DNA of 64,000 bases from Petunia secreta. Lineage: Eukaryota > Streptophyta > Magnoliopsida > Solanales > Solanaceae. Positions 42,401 to 52,124 of this stretch are shown piece after piece (the stretch's first letter is position 1; every line of letters starts with the position of its first letter). The notes below the pieces were generated by a model that ran no database searches, had not been told where the DNA came from, and was given only the letters and a program-made list of their open reading frames with translations. The stretch is from NCBI GenBank assembly GCA_029990175.1, contig JARKIP010000005.1, forward strand, positions 49,217,001 through 49,281,000, given 5' to 3'. Position numbers and translations under genes: made by a program.

Positions 42401-44321
42401 CCTCATGCGTCACCGTATAGGTATTGGCATGACCATTATGAACCACACGTCGATCAAATTGCCAAGGCCTACCAAAGAGTAAGTGGCATGCTTGCATAGG
42501 CACGACATCGAACATGTGCTCATCCACATAGTTCCCAATCTTGAACTTGATCAAACATTGCTTAACCACCCTCAACTCACCACACTCACTAAGCCATTGT
42601 AGCCTATAAGGATTTGGGTGTTTTAAGGTGGGTATTTTCAATTGGGCAACTAGTGTTTGGCTAATAACATTAGCACAACTTCCCGAGTCAATGATCATAG
42701 AGCAAATGAGACCCATGACTCGGCATTTGGAATGAAAAAGGTTCTCCCGTTGTAAGGTCTCAACATCCTCCACACACATGGCTCCTAGACTCCTCCTCAC
42801 AACAAGGAAGGCATGGGCGTCATCATCTTCGACCATGGTAATCTCCTCTTCATCTCCTTCATCCTCATCACCCTCTACTCCCTCTTCCTCCTCGGGTTCA
42901 CTATCTTGCTCATAGACCAAGTCACCAACAAGAACCATAGTTTTCCGGGTAGGGCAATCTTTAGAGAGATGACCATAACCCTTACACTTAAAGCATTGAG
43001 TAGAAGAAGAGATTGGATTACTCAATTGAGTTCTAGAATTACCTCCCACGGGTTGTGTAGACCTTTCAAAAGGCTTCTTCACATCCTTGCTAGCACTTGC
43101 ACCACTTGCACTTGGGAATTTGGCATTAGTTGTAGGAGATTTCCAATCCTTTGGCTTGTTCATTGGAGTAGGAGCGTTACTCTTGTAACGAAAGGATTTC
43201 TCCTCTTTGAGCCACTTCTCGGCTTCAACCACATCTTCATATAGCTTGTAGTGGTCATTGTACTTGTGAAACTTCAAGAGCGAAGCTATGTCTCGGTTTA
43301 AGCCCCCTTTGAAACAGATCATGGCCGTCTCATTGTCTTCCTCATCCAAGTCTAGAGTCATCCGGACTTGTTCAAACTCATTGAAGTATTCCCCAACCGA
43401 CTTGGAACCTTGTTTCAATTCATAGAGACGCTTTTGTTGTTCCACTCGGTATTGGTTAGTCAAGTACTTTTCATCCATCACACGGATCAACTCATCCCAA
43501 GTAAGATTAATAACCATCCCCATCCTCCTTCTATTCCTCTTCACCGACTCCCACCATGTAGAAGCAAAGGACTCAAAGGTAGAGATAGCATACTTGGTCT
43601 TCTTCACTTCGGGCATATCGTTGGTGTCAAATATACGTTCCATGGACAACTTCCAATCAAGGTACTCCACCGGATCACTACTCCCTTTGAAAGGAGGAAT
43701 AGTGATTTTCACACTATTAAGATTGTTGTTGTTGTCACGACCCCCACGGAATGGCTCCGGTTGGCCCCCATAGTGATCTTCATTCACACCATACTCCCTT
43801 CTCGCATTCCCTCCAACAAATCCCATAGGTGGCCCTCGACCTCGGCCCCTACCACGATCCACATTTCGACCCCAATTCATACCTCGTCTCGGTTGAAAGT
43901 GATCATCAAACCCATACATATCATCAACATAATCGGCTTCCTCCCCTTCTTGAGCCTCATCGACTTGCTCAAGGGGTTGCACGTTTCGGATGGGTCTTGG
44001 TAATGGGATGTTTCTTGGGGGATTATCCAAGATACGGGGAATGCCCGTTCGTTCAATTCTCTCTCGATCTTCCTTTACCCGTTGTTGATTGAGCAATTCA
44101 ACAACTTGCTCCGGGGTAAAGGTAGGGCTACTCGAGCCTTCTCCGGCCTCAATTTGGACACTCGGGGTCCCCTTTTCAATTGGGACACTCGGGGTCCCTT
44201 GGTCACCTTGGGTACTTGAGGCACCCTTTTCAAGTGACTCAATCCTTTGAGTCATGACATCCATCTTGGCAAGAAGGCTAGCCAAGGCCTCCTTGATGAA
44301 ATCTTGACCTTCGTTGGCCAT
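39198..44321 (-). CDS. E3 Gag-Pol polyprotein (intact)
   Basis: One frame with no stop. The open frame begins at 44345, but the likely start is the ATG at 44321 (MANEGQDFIKE), placed as in E2, giving about 1,707 residues. Residues here are counted from 44345. Gag capsid-like text is at 215-385 and the zinc knuckle CFKCKGYGHLSKDC at 451-464. The protease motif IIDSGSCANV is near 551. RT spans about 800-985 with YFDD at 935-938. RNase H carries D1084, E1121, D1146 and D1189. The integrase zinc finger is H1266, H1273, C1300 and C1303, and its catalytic D1335, D1397 and E1433 have D-to-E spacing of 35. The GPY/F module is near 1569-1590. From about 1638 the protein is encoded by the 3' LTR (SRPFTRSQAKLIQDTHLHLI). 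Fusing gag and pol in one frame is usual for this group. Protease would release the parts. Confidence 0.93.
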   Translation of the reverse strand: MANEGQDFIKEALASLLAKMDVMTQRIESLEKGASSTQGDQGTPSVPIEKGTPSVQIEAGEGSSSPTFTPEQVVELLNQQRVKEDRERIERTGIPRILDNPPRNIPLPRPIRNVQPLEQVDEAQEGEEADYVDDMYGFDDHFQPRRGMNWGRNVDRGRGRGRGPPMGFVGGNARREYGVNEDHYGGQPEPFRGGRDNNNNLNSVKITIPPFKGSSDPVEYLDWKLSMERIFDTNDMPEVKKTKYAISTFESFASTWWESVKRNRRRMGMVINLTWDELIRVMDEKYLTNQYRVEQQKRLYELKQGSKSVGEYFNEFEQVRMTLDLDEEDNETAMICFKGGLNRDIASLLKFHKYNDHYKLYEDVVEAEKWLKEEKSFRYKSNAPTPMNKPKDWKSPTTNAKFPSASGASASKDVKKPFERSTQPVGGNSRTQLSNPISSSTQCFKCKGYGHLSKDCPTRKTMVLVGDLVYEQDSEPEEEEGVEGDEDEGDEEEITMVEDDDAHAFLVVRRSLGAMCVEDVETLQRENLFHSKCRVMGLICSMIIDSGSCANVISQTLVAQLKIPTLKHPNPYRLQWLSECGELRVVKQCLIKFKIGNYVDEHMFDVVPMQACHLLFGRPWQFDRRVVHNGHANTYTVTHEGKKFVLQPLTPKQVSDDYKRMRELREVAKAKSVVETIPLSKSLVAIPPTSTGGICAMMQPGEILKGNDGNKLLICLVHKGMILNSNCDFSSNPLPSVFENVLKDFGDMFPDEMPDGLPPLRGIEHQIDFVPGSQIPNKPAYRSNPEDTRELQKQVDELLTKGLVRESLSPCAVPVIFVPKKDGTWRMCVDCRAVNKITVKYRHPIPRLDDMLDELSGSCVFSKIDLRSGYHQIRMKPGDEWKTAFKTKFGFYEWLVMPFGLSNAPSTFMRLMNHVLKPFINKFVVVYFDDILIYSKSIDDHVDHLRQVLERLRAETLYANFKKCAFGVEKVVFLGFVVSAQGVEVDESKVEAIRDWPTPTTVTQVRSFHGLASFYRRFVKDFSSIAAPLTELVKKDQPFVWGEPQEKAFHELKSRLSTALLLQLPDFGKAFEVECDASGVGIGGVLMQDSKPIAYFSEKLKGASLNYSTYDKELYALVRALAHWQHYLWPREFVIKSDHESLKHLRGQEKLNKRHAKWVEFIESFPYVIQYKKGKDNVVADALSRKFALATTLTSKLMGFERIKLMYAHDPKLKSVHDTLEKGERVDKYQWVNGYIFKNGRVCIPESSWRELLVHEAHCGGLMGHFGTRKTMAILQEQFYWPKMRVHVEKFCTNCLECKRAKSKAHPHGLYTPLPVPTSPWLDISMDFVMGLPRTRGGEHDSIYVVVDRFSKMAHFIPCKKCNDAQHVATFFIENVLKLHGVPQTIVSDRDTKFLSHFWRCLWGALGTKLLFSTSHHPQTDGQTEVVNRTLGALLRAMTRGKAGTWIDRLPLMEFAYNRTLHSMIGMTPFECVYGFNPLIPLDLTPLPREMVVNFEGKARAKALVELHAKAKKNLEEAYSKVASKKNKGRKKVELKKGDYVWVHFRRERFPNLRKGKLAPRGDGPFQVLSKINNNAYVVDLPSEYQVSNTFNVCDLVPLNVGNEGVVHDDEEVVNDTSISRTKYSQEGEDDKTQTPSRPFTRSQAKLIQDTHLHLIWKSMEEGPESDLKTMLWCAVDGGSSRTLGEAQETQNETPQGAPEQGGAPPS
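39433..39445 (-). other. E3 polypurine tract
   Basis: Minus strand AAGAAGGGGAGGA directly before the 3' LTR. It lies inside the Pol frame (QEGED). Confidence 0.9.
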
Positions 44322-45559
44322 TGTACCTACAAAGAAAAGAAACAAGAGTTAGTCAAAACACCTCACTCACTCCCTCACAAGTTTTCACTCGGATCACTCG
44401 TTTGGTGGTGATGGCTTTTTCACTCTTGCTTGAACTCAAAGTTTCACGAAGTTGAATAGTAAACCTAAACTTAATCACTCGACTCAAAAGCCCAATGCAC
44501 TCCGGGGTGAGTGGAGTTAATAGGACTCGATTGGATCGCTAAGCACTTTGAGTGAGGACTTGAGTCAAAAGGCACTACGGGTCTTCTTTGAGTTCTAGTC
44601 TCCGTTCTAAGGCACGATGATCCTAGTAGCTTGAAGTAATTAGTACTAATCAAGTAGGATTATACTCTAATAGTACTAATTAGAAGCAATGCAAACAACA
44701 AAACACGAGAACCTAGAAGAAACTACCCAATTCCCAACTCACAGGAAGTAGGCGCTCCGCCTCAGGATAGCAGGCGGCCGCCCTGGGCAATCCTACAGGG
44801 TGAGGCGCTCCGCCTCTTCAGGGGAGGCGCTCCGCCTCAGCAAGTTCCAGAGAGGTCACAGAATTGAGGCGCTCCGCCTCAGAATATAGGCGCTCCGCCT
44901 CCTGCAACCTTCAACACAGTTTCACTTCGTTTTTTCTTGGTTTTTCACCCAACAATCCAACTAATCAAGCGTTGTTTTAGCAATTCAAAGGCACCCCAAT
45001 GTTGTTTCAATCACGAAGAACAAACCCCAACAACTTTTATCAAACCCCAATCGAAAACAAACAATCCACCATGATCATCATCTTCAAAGCTAGGGTTTCA
45101 AAAATTTCAATTTTTCATAGGGTTTCAAATTCTCAATTCATGCAATACAACTCCAAATTGGGTGTTTAAGGTACCAAAAGAACAGGAATCACACAAGGAC
45201 CAAACCCCAATATCAAGTTTTCAATCCAACTTCAATTCAACCCAAGAATCAATCGAAAATCTTCAAGAACAAGTTCATCAAGGGTTTTAGGGGTTTTGGG
45301 GTTTTGATTTTTCAATCTTCACCAATCCAAGTGTTTTTGGTATCCAAACAACGGGATTTCAACCACGATCAAGAATCTATAACACCCATATCATGAATCA
45401 TTCAAACCAACAAGTTACACCAAATTTTTAGATTTTCAAATTTTCAATTTTTTTGTAGTTTTCTTCTTTTAATAACAACAAACAAGAACCTAAGATAGAA
45501 ACTAACCTAGGCACGAAGAATCAAGGGTCGGGGGTTTGTAGAAACAAAACCCGAGCCTT
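44322..45559 (-). other. E3 5' leader with hairpin cluster
   Basis: About 1.24 kb without a credible ORF. At 44750-44900 it holds six units of (G)AGGCG..CGCCT(C), the same hairpin as in U3, one of them altered to AGGCGGCCGCCCT. The leader ends TTTGTAGGTACA just before the ATG, similar to a splice acceptor. Confidence 0.8.
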
Positions 45560-45571
45560 GCTCTGATACCA
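45560..45571 (-). other. E3 primer-binding site (iMet type)
   Basis: Minus strand TGGTATCAGAGC, three bases from the 5' LTR. Confidence 0.92.
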
Positions 45572-45574
45572 AGA

Positions 45575-46401
45575 TGATAAGAATCAAAACGCAGAAAGTA
45601 AAGATAAGAGGAACGAGACGCGTTCCGAACTCCCTACAAGGTAACCACGGAGAACTTGTTCCGTGATACCCCCGTATCGGTGTCGAAAAGAGCCTACGCT
45701 ATGCAACTACCCTCGAGCCACACTTGGGACTCACAAATTGAATGATCGAGTTTTAGGTTCAAGACTCAACTAGGTTCCACTAGTGAATTCAAGCAACCAA
45801 GAAAGGGTTTCTTCATAAAAAGAGATAAACTCTATTCATCATTTCATAAGATTCAAAGGTAAGCTAATGTTTCAAAGAGGCTAAGTGAAGTATTTATAGG
45901 CTTCACTTAGGCGTAATAAAAGGTCTAAAATACCCCCAAAGTGGGTTAAAACAAATAAGGCCACGCAGGGCTAAAGTTGGAAGTCCAAGACAAAAGTAGT
46001 AAAATATCCCGCAGCTCGTCACAGGGGGAGGCGGTCCGCCTATGTGGGGAGGCGGTCCGCCTAGCAGCCTTCAGCTTCTCTGGATTTTCCTGAGGCGCTC
46101 CGCCTCTTGTCTGAGGCGCTCCGCCTCCTGACTTCCTGCTCTCTGGATTTTGGGAGGCGCCCCGCCTCAGCTGGGAGGCGCTCCGCCTTGTTCTGGAGCC
46201 CCTTGGGGTGTCTCATTTTGGGTCTCTTGAGCCTCTCCAAGTGTCCTAGAAGATCCTCCATCCACGGCACACCAAAGCATGGTCTTCAAGTCGCTCTCGG
46301 GGCCTTCTTCCATACTCTTCCATATCAAGTGAAGATGGGTATCTTGGATCAACTTGGCTTGACTCCGAGTGAATGGTCTTGAGGGGGTTTGGGTCTTATC
46401 A
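45575..46401 (-). repeat. E3 5' LTR
   Basis: 827 bp, nearly identical to 38607-39432. Its hairpin cluster is at 46029-46188. Confidence 0.95.
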
Positions 46402-46406
46402 GCTTT

Positions 46407-48313
46407 GGGTCATGATCATACAATGATTTGATGCTTTCAAAACCCATAAGTCTAGAAGCAAGAGTGGTAGCAAGAGCGAATTTTCTAGAAAGCGCATCAG
46501 CCACAACATTGTCCTTACCCTTTTTGTAATGAATTACATAAGGAAAGGACTCAATAAACTCCACCCACTTGGCATGTCTCTTGTTCAACTTTTCTTGGCC
46601 TCTTAGATGCTTGAGTGACTCATGGTCACTCTTGATCACAAATTCCCGAGGCCATAGATAGTGTTGCCAATGGGCTAGAGCTCTCACGAGGGCATACAAC
46701 TCCTTGTCATACGTGGAGTAATTCAAGGTTGCGCCCTTCAACTTCTCACTAAAGTAGGCAACAGGTTTCCCTTCTTGCATGAGAACACCCCCGATTCCCA
46801 CCCCTGAGGCATCACATTCCACCTCAAAAGCCTTCCCGAAGTCAGGCAATTGTAACAAGGGGGCGGTACTCAACCTACTTTTCAATTCTTGGAAAGCTCT
46901 CTCTCGAGGCTCTCCCCACACAAAGGATTTATCTTTCTTCACCAACTCGGTGAGTGGTGTGGCACTGGTGCTAAAGTCACTAACAAAACGCCTATAGAAA
47001 CTAGCAAGGCCATGGAAACTCCTCAAATGAGAGACGGTGGTAGGAGTAGGCCAATCTTTAATGGCTTCGACTTTGGACTCATCAACTTCTACACCATTGA
47101 CACTAAAAACAAAGCCTAAAAAGACAACCTTTTCAACAGAAAATGCACACTTCTTAAAGTTGGCATAGAGCTTTTCGGCTCGTAGCACTTCAAGGACTTG
47201 ACTCAAGTGGCCAACATGGTCATCTATTGACTTTCTATAAATCAATATGTCATCAAAGTAGATGACCACAAATTTGTTGATGAATGGCTTTAGCACATGG
47301 TTCATTAGCCTCATGAAAGTACTAGGTGCGTTGGAGAGGCCAAAGGGCATCACCAACCATTCATATAGACCAAACTTGGTCTTGAATGCGGTTTTCCATT
47401 CATCCCCGGATTTCATCCGGATTTGATGGTAGCCGGACCTAAGGTCTATTTTTGAAAATATGCTAGAACCACTAAGCTCATCCAACATATCATCCAAACG
47501 AGGTATGGGATGTCGATACTTTACCGTGATCTTGTTGACCGCTCGACAATCCACACACATCCTCCAAGTTCCATCCTTCTCTGGAACAAGGATCACAGGT
47601 ACGGCACAAGGACTCAAACTTTCCCTCACCAAGCCTTTGGTAAGCAATTCATCAATTTGCTTTTGTAACTCCCTTGTGTCCTCGGGATTACTTCTATATG
47701 CCGGCTTGTTTGGAATTTGAGATCCCGGGACAAATTCAATTTGATGCTCAATACCCTCAAGGGAGGTAATCCATCCAGCATCTCATCCGGGAACATGTCC
47801 TCATAGACCTTCAAAACATTTTCAATGGCACTAGGCAAAGGGTTAGGGTTAGATAAATAATCACTTTCGGAATTTAAAACCATACCTTTGTGCACTAGGC
47901 ATATGCATCTTGGTGCCATCATTACCTCTCAAATACTCACCCGGTTGCATCATGGCACACATGCGACCGGTGGAAGATGGTGGAGTCTCGGCCAAAGGTT
48001 TGGCCACAACCGGGGACTTGGCCTTAGCCTCTTCCCTCAACTCCTTCATGCACCGATAGTCTTCACTTACTTGCTTTGGGGTCAAGGGTGTAAGCACAAA
48101 CTTCTTCCCCTCATGTCTAACCGTGTAAGTGTTGGCCCGGCCATCATGAACCACTTGTTTGTCGTATTGCCAAGGCCTCCCAAACAAGAGGTGGCAAGCT
48201 TGCATTGGCACCACGTCAAACATGTGTTCATCTTGATAGTTCCCAATCTTGAATCTAATCAAGACTTGATTCACTACCCTCAACTCCTCACACTCACTTA
48301 ACCATTGGAACAA
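46407..48313 (-). pseudogene. E2 RT and RNase H (with frameshifts upstream)
   Basis: Minus strand 48313-47861 begins QWLSECEELRVVNQVLIRFK, the segment after the protease. The protease itself (about 45 residues containing the DSG motif in E3) is missing at about 48325. A frameshift near 47900 (CLVHKGMVLNSESDYLSNPN) and another near 47760 lead into the long open RT/RNase H frame from 47647. This carries VPVILVPEKDGTWRMCVDCR, FVVIYFDDILIY, VECDASGVGIGGVLMQE, TYDKELYALVRAL and KGKDNVVADALSRKFA. It ends after DPKL where E3 was inserted. RT and RNase H residues look sound, but without protease and with frameshifts no functional polyprotein is expected. Confidence 0.88.
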
Positions 48314-48321
48314 GTTTTCCT

Positions 48322-49820
48322 TTATTCATCTTCCCTCTCCTCACTCACCATGGTTCCCAAAATGCGACGCACCACAAGGAACATATTAGGATCATCCCCC
48401 TCTGTCGCTCTCTCTTCACCCTCAACTTCCTCACTGTCCTCCTCAACTTCACCCTCAGACTCACTTTCCCCCTCATAGACCATCCCATCATCCATCACAA
48501 TCATTGTTTTCCGGGTAGGACACTCTTTGGCAAAGTGACCATAACCCTTGCATTTGTGGCATTGGAAAGAAGAAGAAGAAGAAGGAGTATTTAAAGTAGT
48601 TTTAGAAATACCTCCAACCTCTTTGTGGTTGCTTCTCGGGGTAGCCTTTTCAAAAGGCTTCTTCACATCTCGACTCCCACTTGCTCCACTTGCATATGGG
48701 CTCTTCCATTCTTTGGTGCGAGTTTATGGAGTGGTCGTGGTAGTAGTACTCCTATAGCGAGGAGCCTTCTCTTCTTTGAGCCACTTTTCGGCTTCAACCG
48801 CGGCATCACAAACATCTTGTAGAGAGTGAAAGTGCAGTCTCAATTGGGAGGCAATCTCCCGACTCAAGCCGCTCTTGAAACGGATGATAGCTTGTTCCTC
48901 ATCCTCCGTTTCCATATCAAGAGCCATCCGGTTTTTCTCAAAGTCGTTGAAATATTCATCAACGGACTTGTAGCCTTGTTTCAATTCATATAGCCTTTTG
49001 AGTTGCTCTTGTCGATACTTGGGAGTCACATATTTGTTGTTCATTACTTCTTTCAACTCTTCCCACGTGATGTTCATCCGCAACCCAAGTCTTCTTGATC
49101 GCTTGATGGATTCCCACCAAGTAGAGGCATAGGACTCAAATGAAGCTATGGCATAAGTGGCCTTCTTCTCCTCGGTCATATCATTTGTGTCAAAGACCCG
49201 CTACAATTGGACCTTCCATTCTAGAAATGCTTCCGGATCACTAGCCTCTTTGAAAGGCGGGATAGTGATCTTCACACTATTGAGATTAGTGTCACGACCC
49301 CCACGGTTTGGTTCCGGTTGAACCCCATAGTTGTCATCAACATCCTCATATTCCCTTCCCAAGTTTCTTCCCATATAAGCTCTTGGAGGTCCTCGACCTC
49401 GCCCACGACCTCTATCTACACCTCGGCCTCCATTCATCGCCCTCCTATTTGGATAGGGAGCATCAAAGTAATCATCATCAAGTCCGAGGCCCTCCCCTTC
49501 TTGAGCTTCATCAACTTGCTCAAGGGGTGCTATGTTTCTCCGGGGCCTTAGGAATGGAACATCTCCTTGGGATTGCCCAATATTCTTTCTCTAGCAAGAG
49601 CCTCATCCCTCAACCGTTGTCGATGAACTAGCTCCGCATATTGATCCGGTTTCATGATTGAATCATCATTAGTGCCTTCGTTGGCATCCTTTTGGACACT
49701 CGGGGTCCTCTCCTTTTCAATAACTTCCATTTTGAGGCTTAAGGCCTTCACCTCGGCTAACAAACTAGCCAAGACGTCGGTTGAAACCTCAATAGTACTC
49801 TTTGCTTTCTCCTCCGCCAT
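48322..49820 (-). pseudogene. E2 gag (broken)
   Basis: The start is ATG 49820 (MAEEKAKSTIEVSTDVLASL). The first frame runs to 49548 (ILGNPKEMFHS). The main frame resumes at about 49437 (KITIPPFKEASDPEAFLEWK) with a stop at 49198-49200. It continues as STWWESIKRSRRLGLRMNIT and KQGYKSVDEYFNDFEKNRMA, has another stop near 48722, and carries the zinc knuckle CHKCKGYGHFAKEC within 48666-48322. One frameshift and at least two stops inactivate it. Gly/Arg-rich GRGVDRGRGRGRGPP precedes the capsid part, as in E3. Confidence 0.85.
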
Positions 49821-51100
49821 GTACCTACAACAATCAAAAACAAGAAAAGAGATTAGAGTAAAAGTCCTCACTCACTCCCTCACTTTTGTTTGTCGCTCGG
49901 GTTCACTCAAGTTGGGGGTTAGGTTCACACAAACTTGAGATCAATGGCCTCCTCGTAGTTGCGCAACCTCCTCAATGATCAATCCAATTCACAAGAACCA
50001 AATGCTCTTCGGGAAGAGTGGATTCAGTGGGACTCGATGAACGCTAAGCTATTTGGTGCGCACTTGAAGCAAACAATTAACTACGAATCTTCTTTGAAAT
50101 CTACTCTCCTTCTAGGCACGAGTATCCTATTCGCACAATGGATTAGTACTAATTAGGTAGAAGTGTTACCCTCAAAGCACTAACCAGAAGTGACGCGATT
50201 AAATATTCAAAGATCGAATCGTCACTAAACGGATTCGGAAATGGATGAATTTTGGTTTGTGATCTAGAAACTCACCATATTTAATGTCGCAATTGGAGTT
50301 TTGGTGGTTGGAAACTGTTACGATCCTTTGCGAACAATCTGTCCCAATTCAGGAAATTCTTGAAATTGTTACCCTTCGCGATCGTGTGCAGATGGGCGCG
50401 ATCGCGATGACTTAAAATGATTTTGGCGCGTTCGCGTGAAGTAGTGTGCGATCGCGCAGGTTCGTGCTTCAGAACCAGAATCCCGACTGTAAACTTTAGT
50501 TTTGGCACACAAACAACCCCAATTCAACTTGTTTTTCAGTTTTCAAGCTTCCAAATGGTGTTTTCAACTGCAGTAAACAATTCCCAATGGTTTAACCAAA
50601 CAAACAACCAACAAACAACTTGTTTTCAATGATTTTGGACAAGTTCTTCAAAAATTTTCAAAACCTTCAAGATTCAAAATTTTGATTTTCATTCCAATAC
50701 TCCAAATGATGTTATGGGGGTATCAAAATGACGGAAAAACTATAAGGAGTAAACTCCGATACCAAACAACCAAGAATTCATAACATCAATCAAGTTCTAG
50801 CAAATTTTGTGAATTCTTCAACCTAGGGTTTAAATTTTTCAAACTTTGATTCTCAACTTGAAATGGTGTTTTGTTGGTACCCAATCAGAGAGAATACGTA
50901 TTCAAACAAACCCCGATAGTTGACAACAACAAAATCGCAACAACAAACGATTTCTAGCAATTTTTTTTTTTGTGATTTTCTAACTTTTGAATTTTCTTCT
51001 TTTTCAAATAACAAGAACAAGAACAAGAAGATAAACAAGAAACAAAGATGACAAGCACGAAGAGTGGGACGAGGGTTCGTAAGAACGTAACCCTAGCCTT
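49821..51100 (-). other. E2 5' leader with GCGATCGC cluster
   Basis: About 1.28 kb, non-coding. At 50372-50462 there are four CG-rich units (TTCGCGATCG, GCGCGATCGCGA, GCGCGTTCGCG, GCGATCGCGC) matching the U3 palindromes of the same element. The leader ends TTGTAGGTAC before ATG, as in E3. Confidence 0.8.
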
Positions 51101-51112
51101 GCTCTGATACCA
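51101..51112 (-). other. E2 primer-binding site (iMet type)
   Basis: Minus strand TGGTATCAGAGC, two bases from the 5' LTR. Confidence 0.92.
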
Positions 51113-51114
51113 AC

Positions 51115-51864
51115 TGATGCAATCGAAACTACGAAAGCGATAAAAGATAAGAAACGAGATGAAGACTCACACAATTGTTCGAGTAGCAACGAAGAACAAT
51201 GTTTCGTTACACCCCAAACGATGACAAGGATCACCTACGCTATGCAACTATCCTCAAGAGACACGAGGTTCGAGCAAATAGAATGATCAAATAGGATTGA
51301 AGAGCAACTTGGATTCATCCAATTGATTTCAAGCCAAAAGAGTTACAAGGTTCAAGAGCATTGCTCATTTAATATTTTTATGTTCAAAGTAAGGTAAAAT
51401 GCAATAAATGAAGAAGGGGTGTATTTATAGCACCCCTTTACAAGGTTTTCTAAGTTTCTGGTCCGCTGCTCACCAAACATTCATCACTATCGCGTGAATG
51501 GAATAGTGATCGCACAGAGACATTTCAGCAGTGGCTCGCGATCGCGCGAGATGGGGCGTGACAGCGAAGAGCAAACTTTTCCTCTTCGCGATCGCGAAGG
51601 TGTGCACGCGATCGCGAAGAGTAGATCTTCTTCATCAGGTAGTGAGCTCAGAAGGTGCTCCCCTGTTTTGCCCTGTTTTGCTCCCCTGTTTTCTGCACTG
51701 TTTCTTGCCCTGCTTCCACTTTGATTGAGCTCTAATGCATTGTCTTCAAGTCATCCCCCGAGCTCATATCATCCATGCCTTTCCAAACCAAGTGGAAGTG
51801 AGCATCTTGTATATCCTTGGCTTGACTTCGAGTGAATGGCCTCGATGCAATTTGGGTTGCATCA
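51115..51864 (-). repeat. E2 5' LTR
   Basis: 750 bp. Compared with the 3' LTR it has one more palindrome unit. The extra 20 bp lie between two GCGATCGCGAAG repeats at 51584-51619, so the 3' LTR probably lost them by slippage or recombination between the repeats. Confidence 0.95.
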
Positions 51865-52124
51865 GCACTCCTTATTAGATGGTTATGAAATTATTTCACT
51901 CGTTGGAAATTGATTACTTAATTGCAAAGTTCGTTGAAACTATTTTTCAGTTATAATAGACACACCACTGATGTTGCTTACTTTCCTTCAATCCAATCCA
52001 AATCCTACATTTTTTTTTTGAGTTTTCACACAAGTAATTATGTTACATAGTACATACTTTAACCTGTATACATAAACATACAGTAGTTATACATTATTAT
52101 ATACATATATCTTTTAATTTAAGA

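Larger units (their letters stand above)
38607..46401 (-). mobile_element. E3: apparently intact Ty3/gypsy LTR retrotransposon nested in E2
   Basis: 7,795 bp with LTRs 38607-39432 (826 bp) and 45575-46401 (827 bp), TGATAAG...TTATCA. The TSD GCTTT lies at 38602-38606 and 46402-46406. I counted about 8 substitutions and one 1-bp indel between the LTRs (about 1%), so the insertion is recent. PBS, PPT and one uninterrupted gag-pol frame are all present. It looks like a potentially autonomous copy and the likely source of enzymes for relatives such as E1 and E2. The lineage is a chromovirus-like Ty3 group without a chromodomain I can recognise. CRM-like is my best guess, since pol runs into the LTR as in that clade. 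Confidence 0.95.
36646..51864 (-). mobile_element. E2: Ty3/gypsy LTR retrotransposon, protease region deleted, split by E3
   Basis: LTRs 36646-37373 (728 bp) and 51115-51864 (750 bp) start TGATGCAATCG and end TTGCATCA. The TSD is GCACT at 36641-36645 and 51865-51869. The iMet-type PBS is at 51101-51112 (minus) and the PPT at 37374-37386. Without E3 (and one copy of its TSD) it is 7,419 bp. gag-pol is interrupted by stops and frameshifts and lacks about 135 bp covering the protease active site. E3 split it between RNase H and integrase. About 32 LTR mismatches (about 4.4%) plus 20-bp and 2-bp indels make it older than E3, consistent with the nesting. Confidence 0.95.

Noticed and set aside
39420..44092. 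Many plus-strand ORFs of 80-210 codons opposite E3 Gag-Pol
   Set aside because: Shadows of the long minus-strand frame. Their composition (Pro/Ser/His-rich) is what antisense coding DNA gives, with no family resemblance.
44471..44653. Possible upstream ORF in the E3 leader as an extra gene
   Set aside because: 60 codons, not conserved in E1 or E2 leaders.
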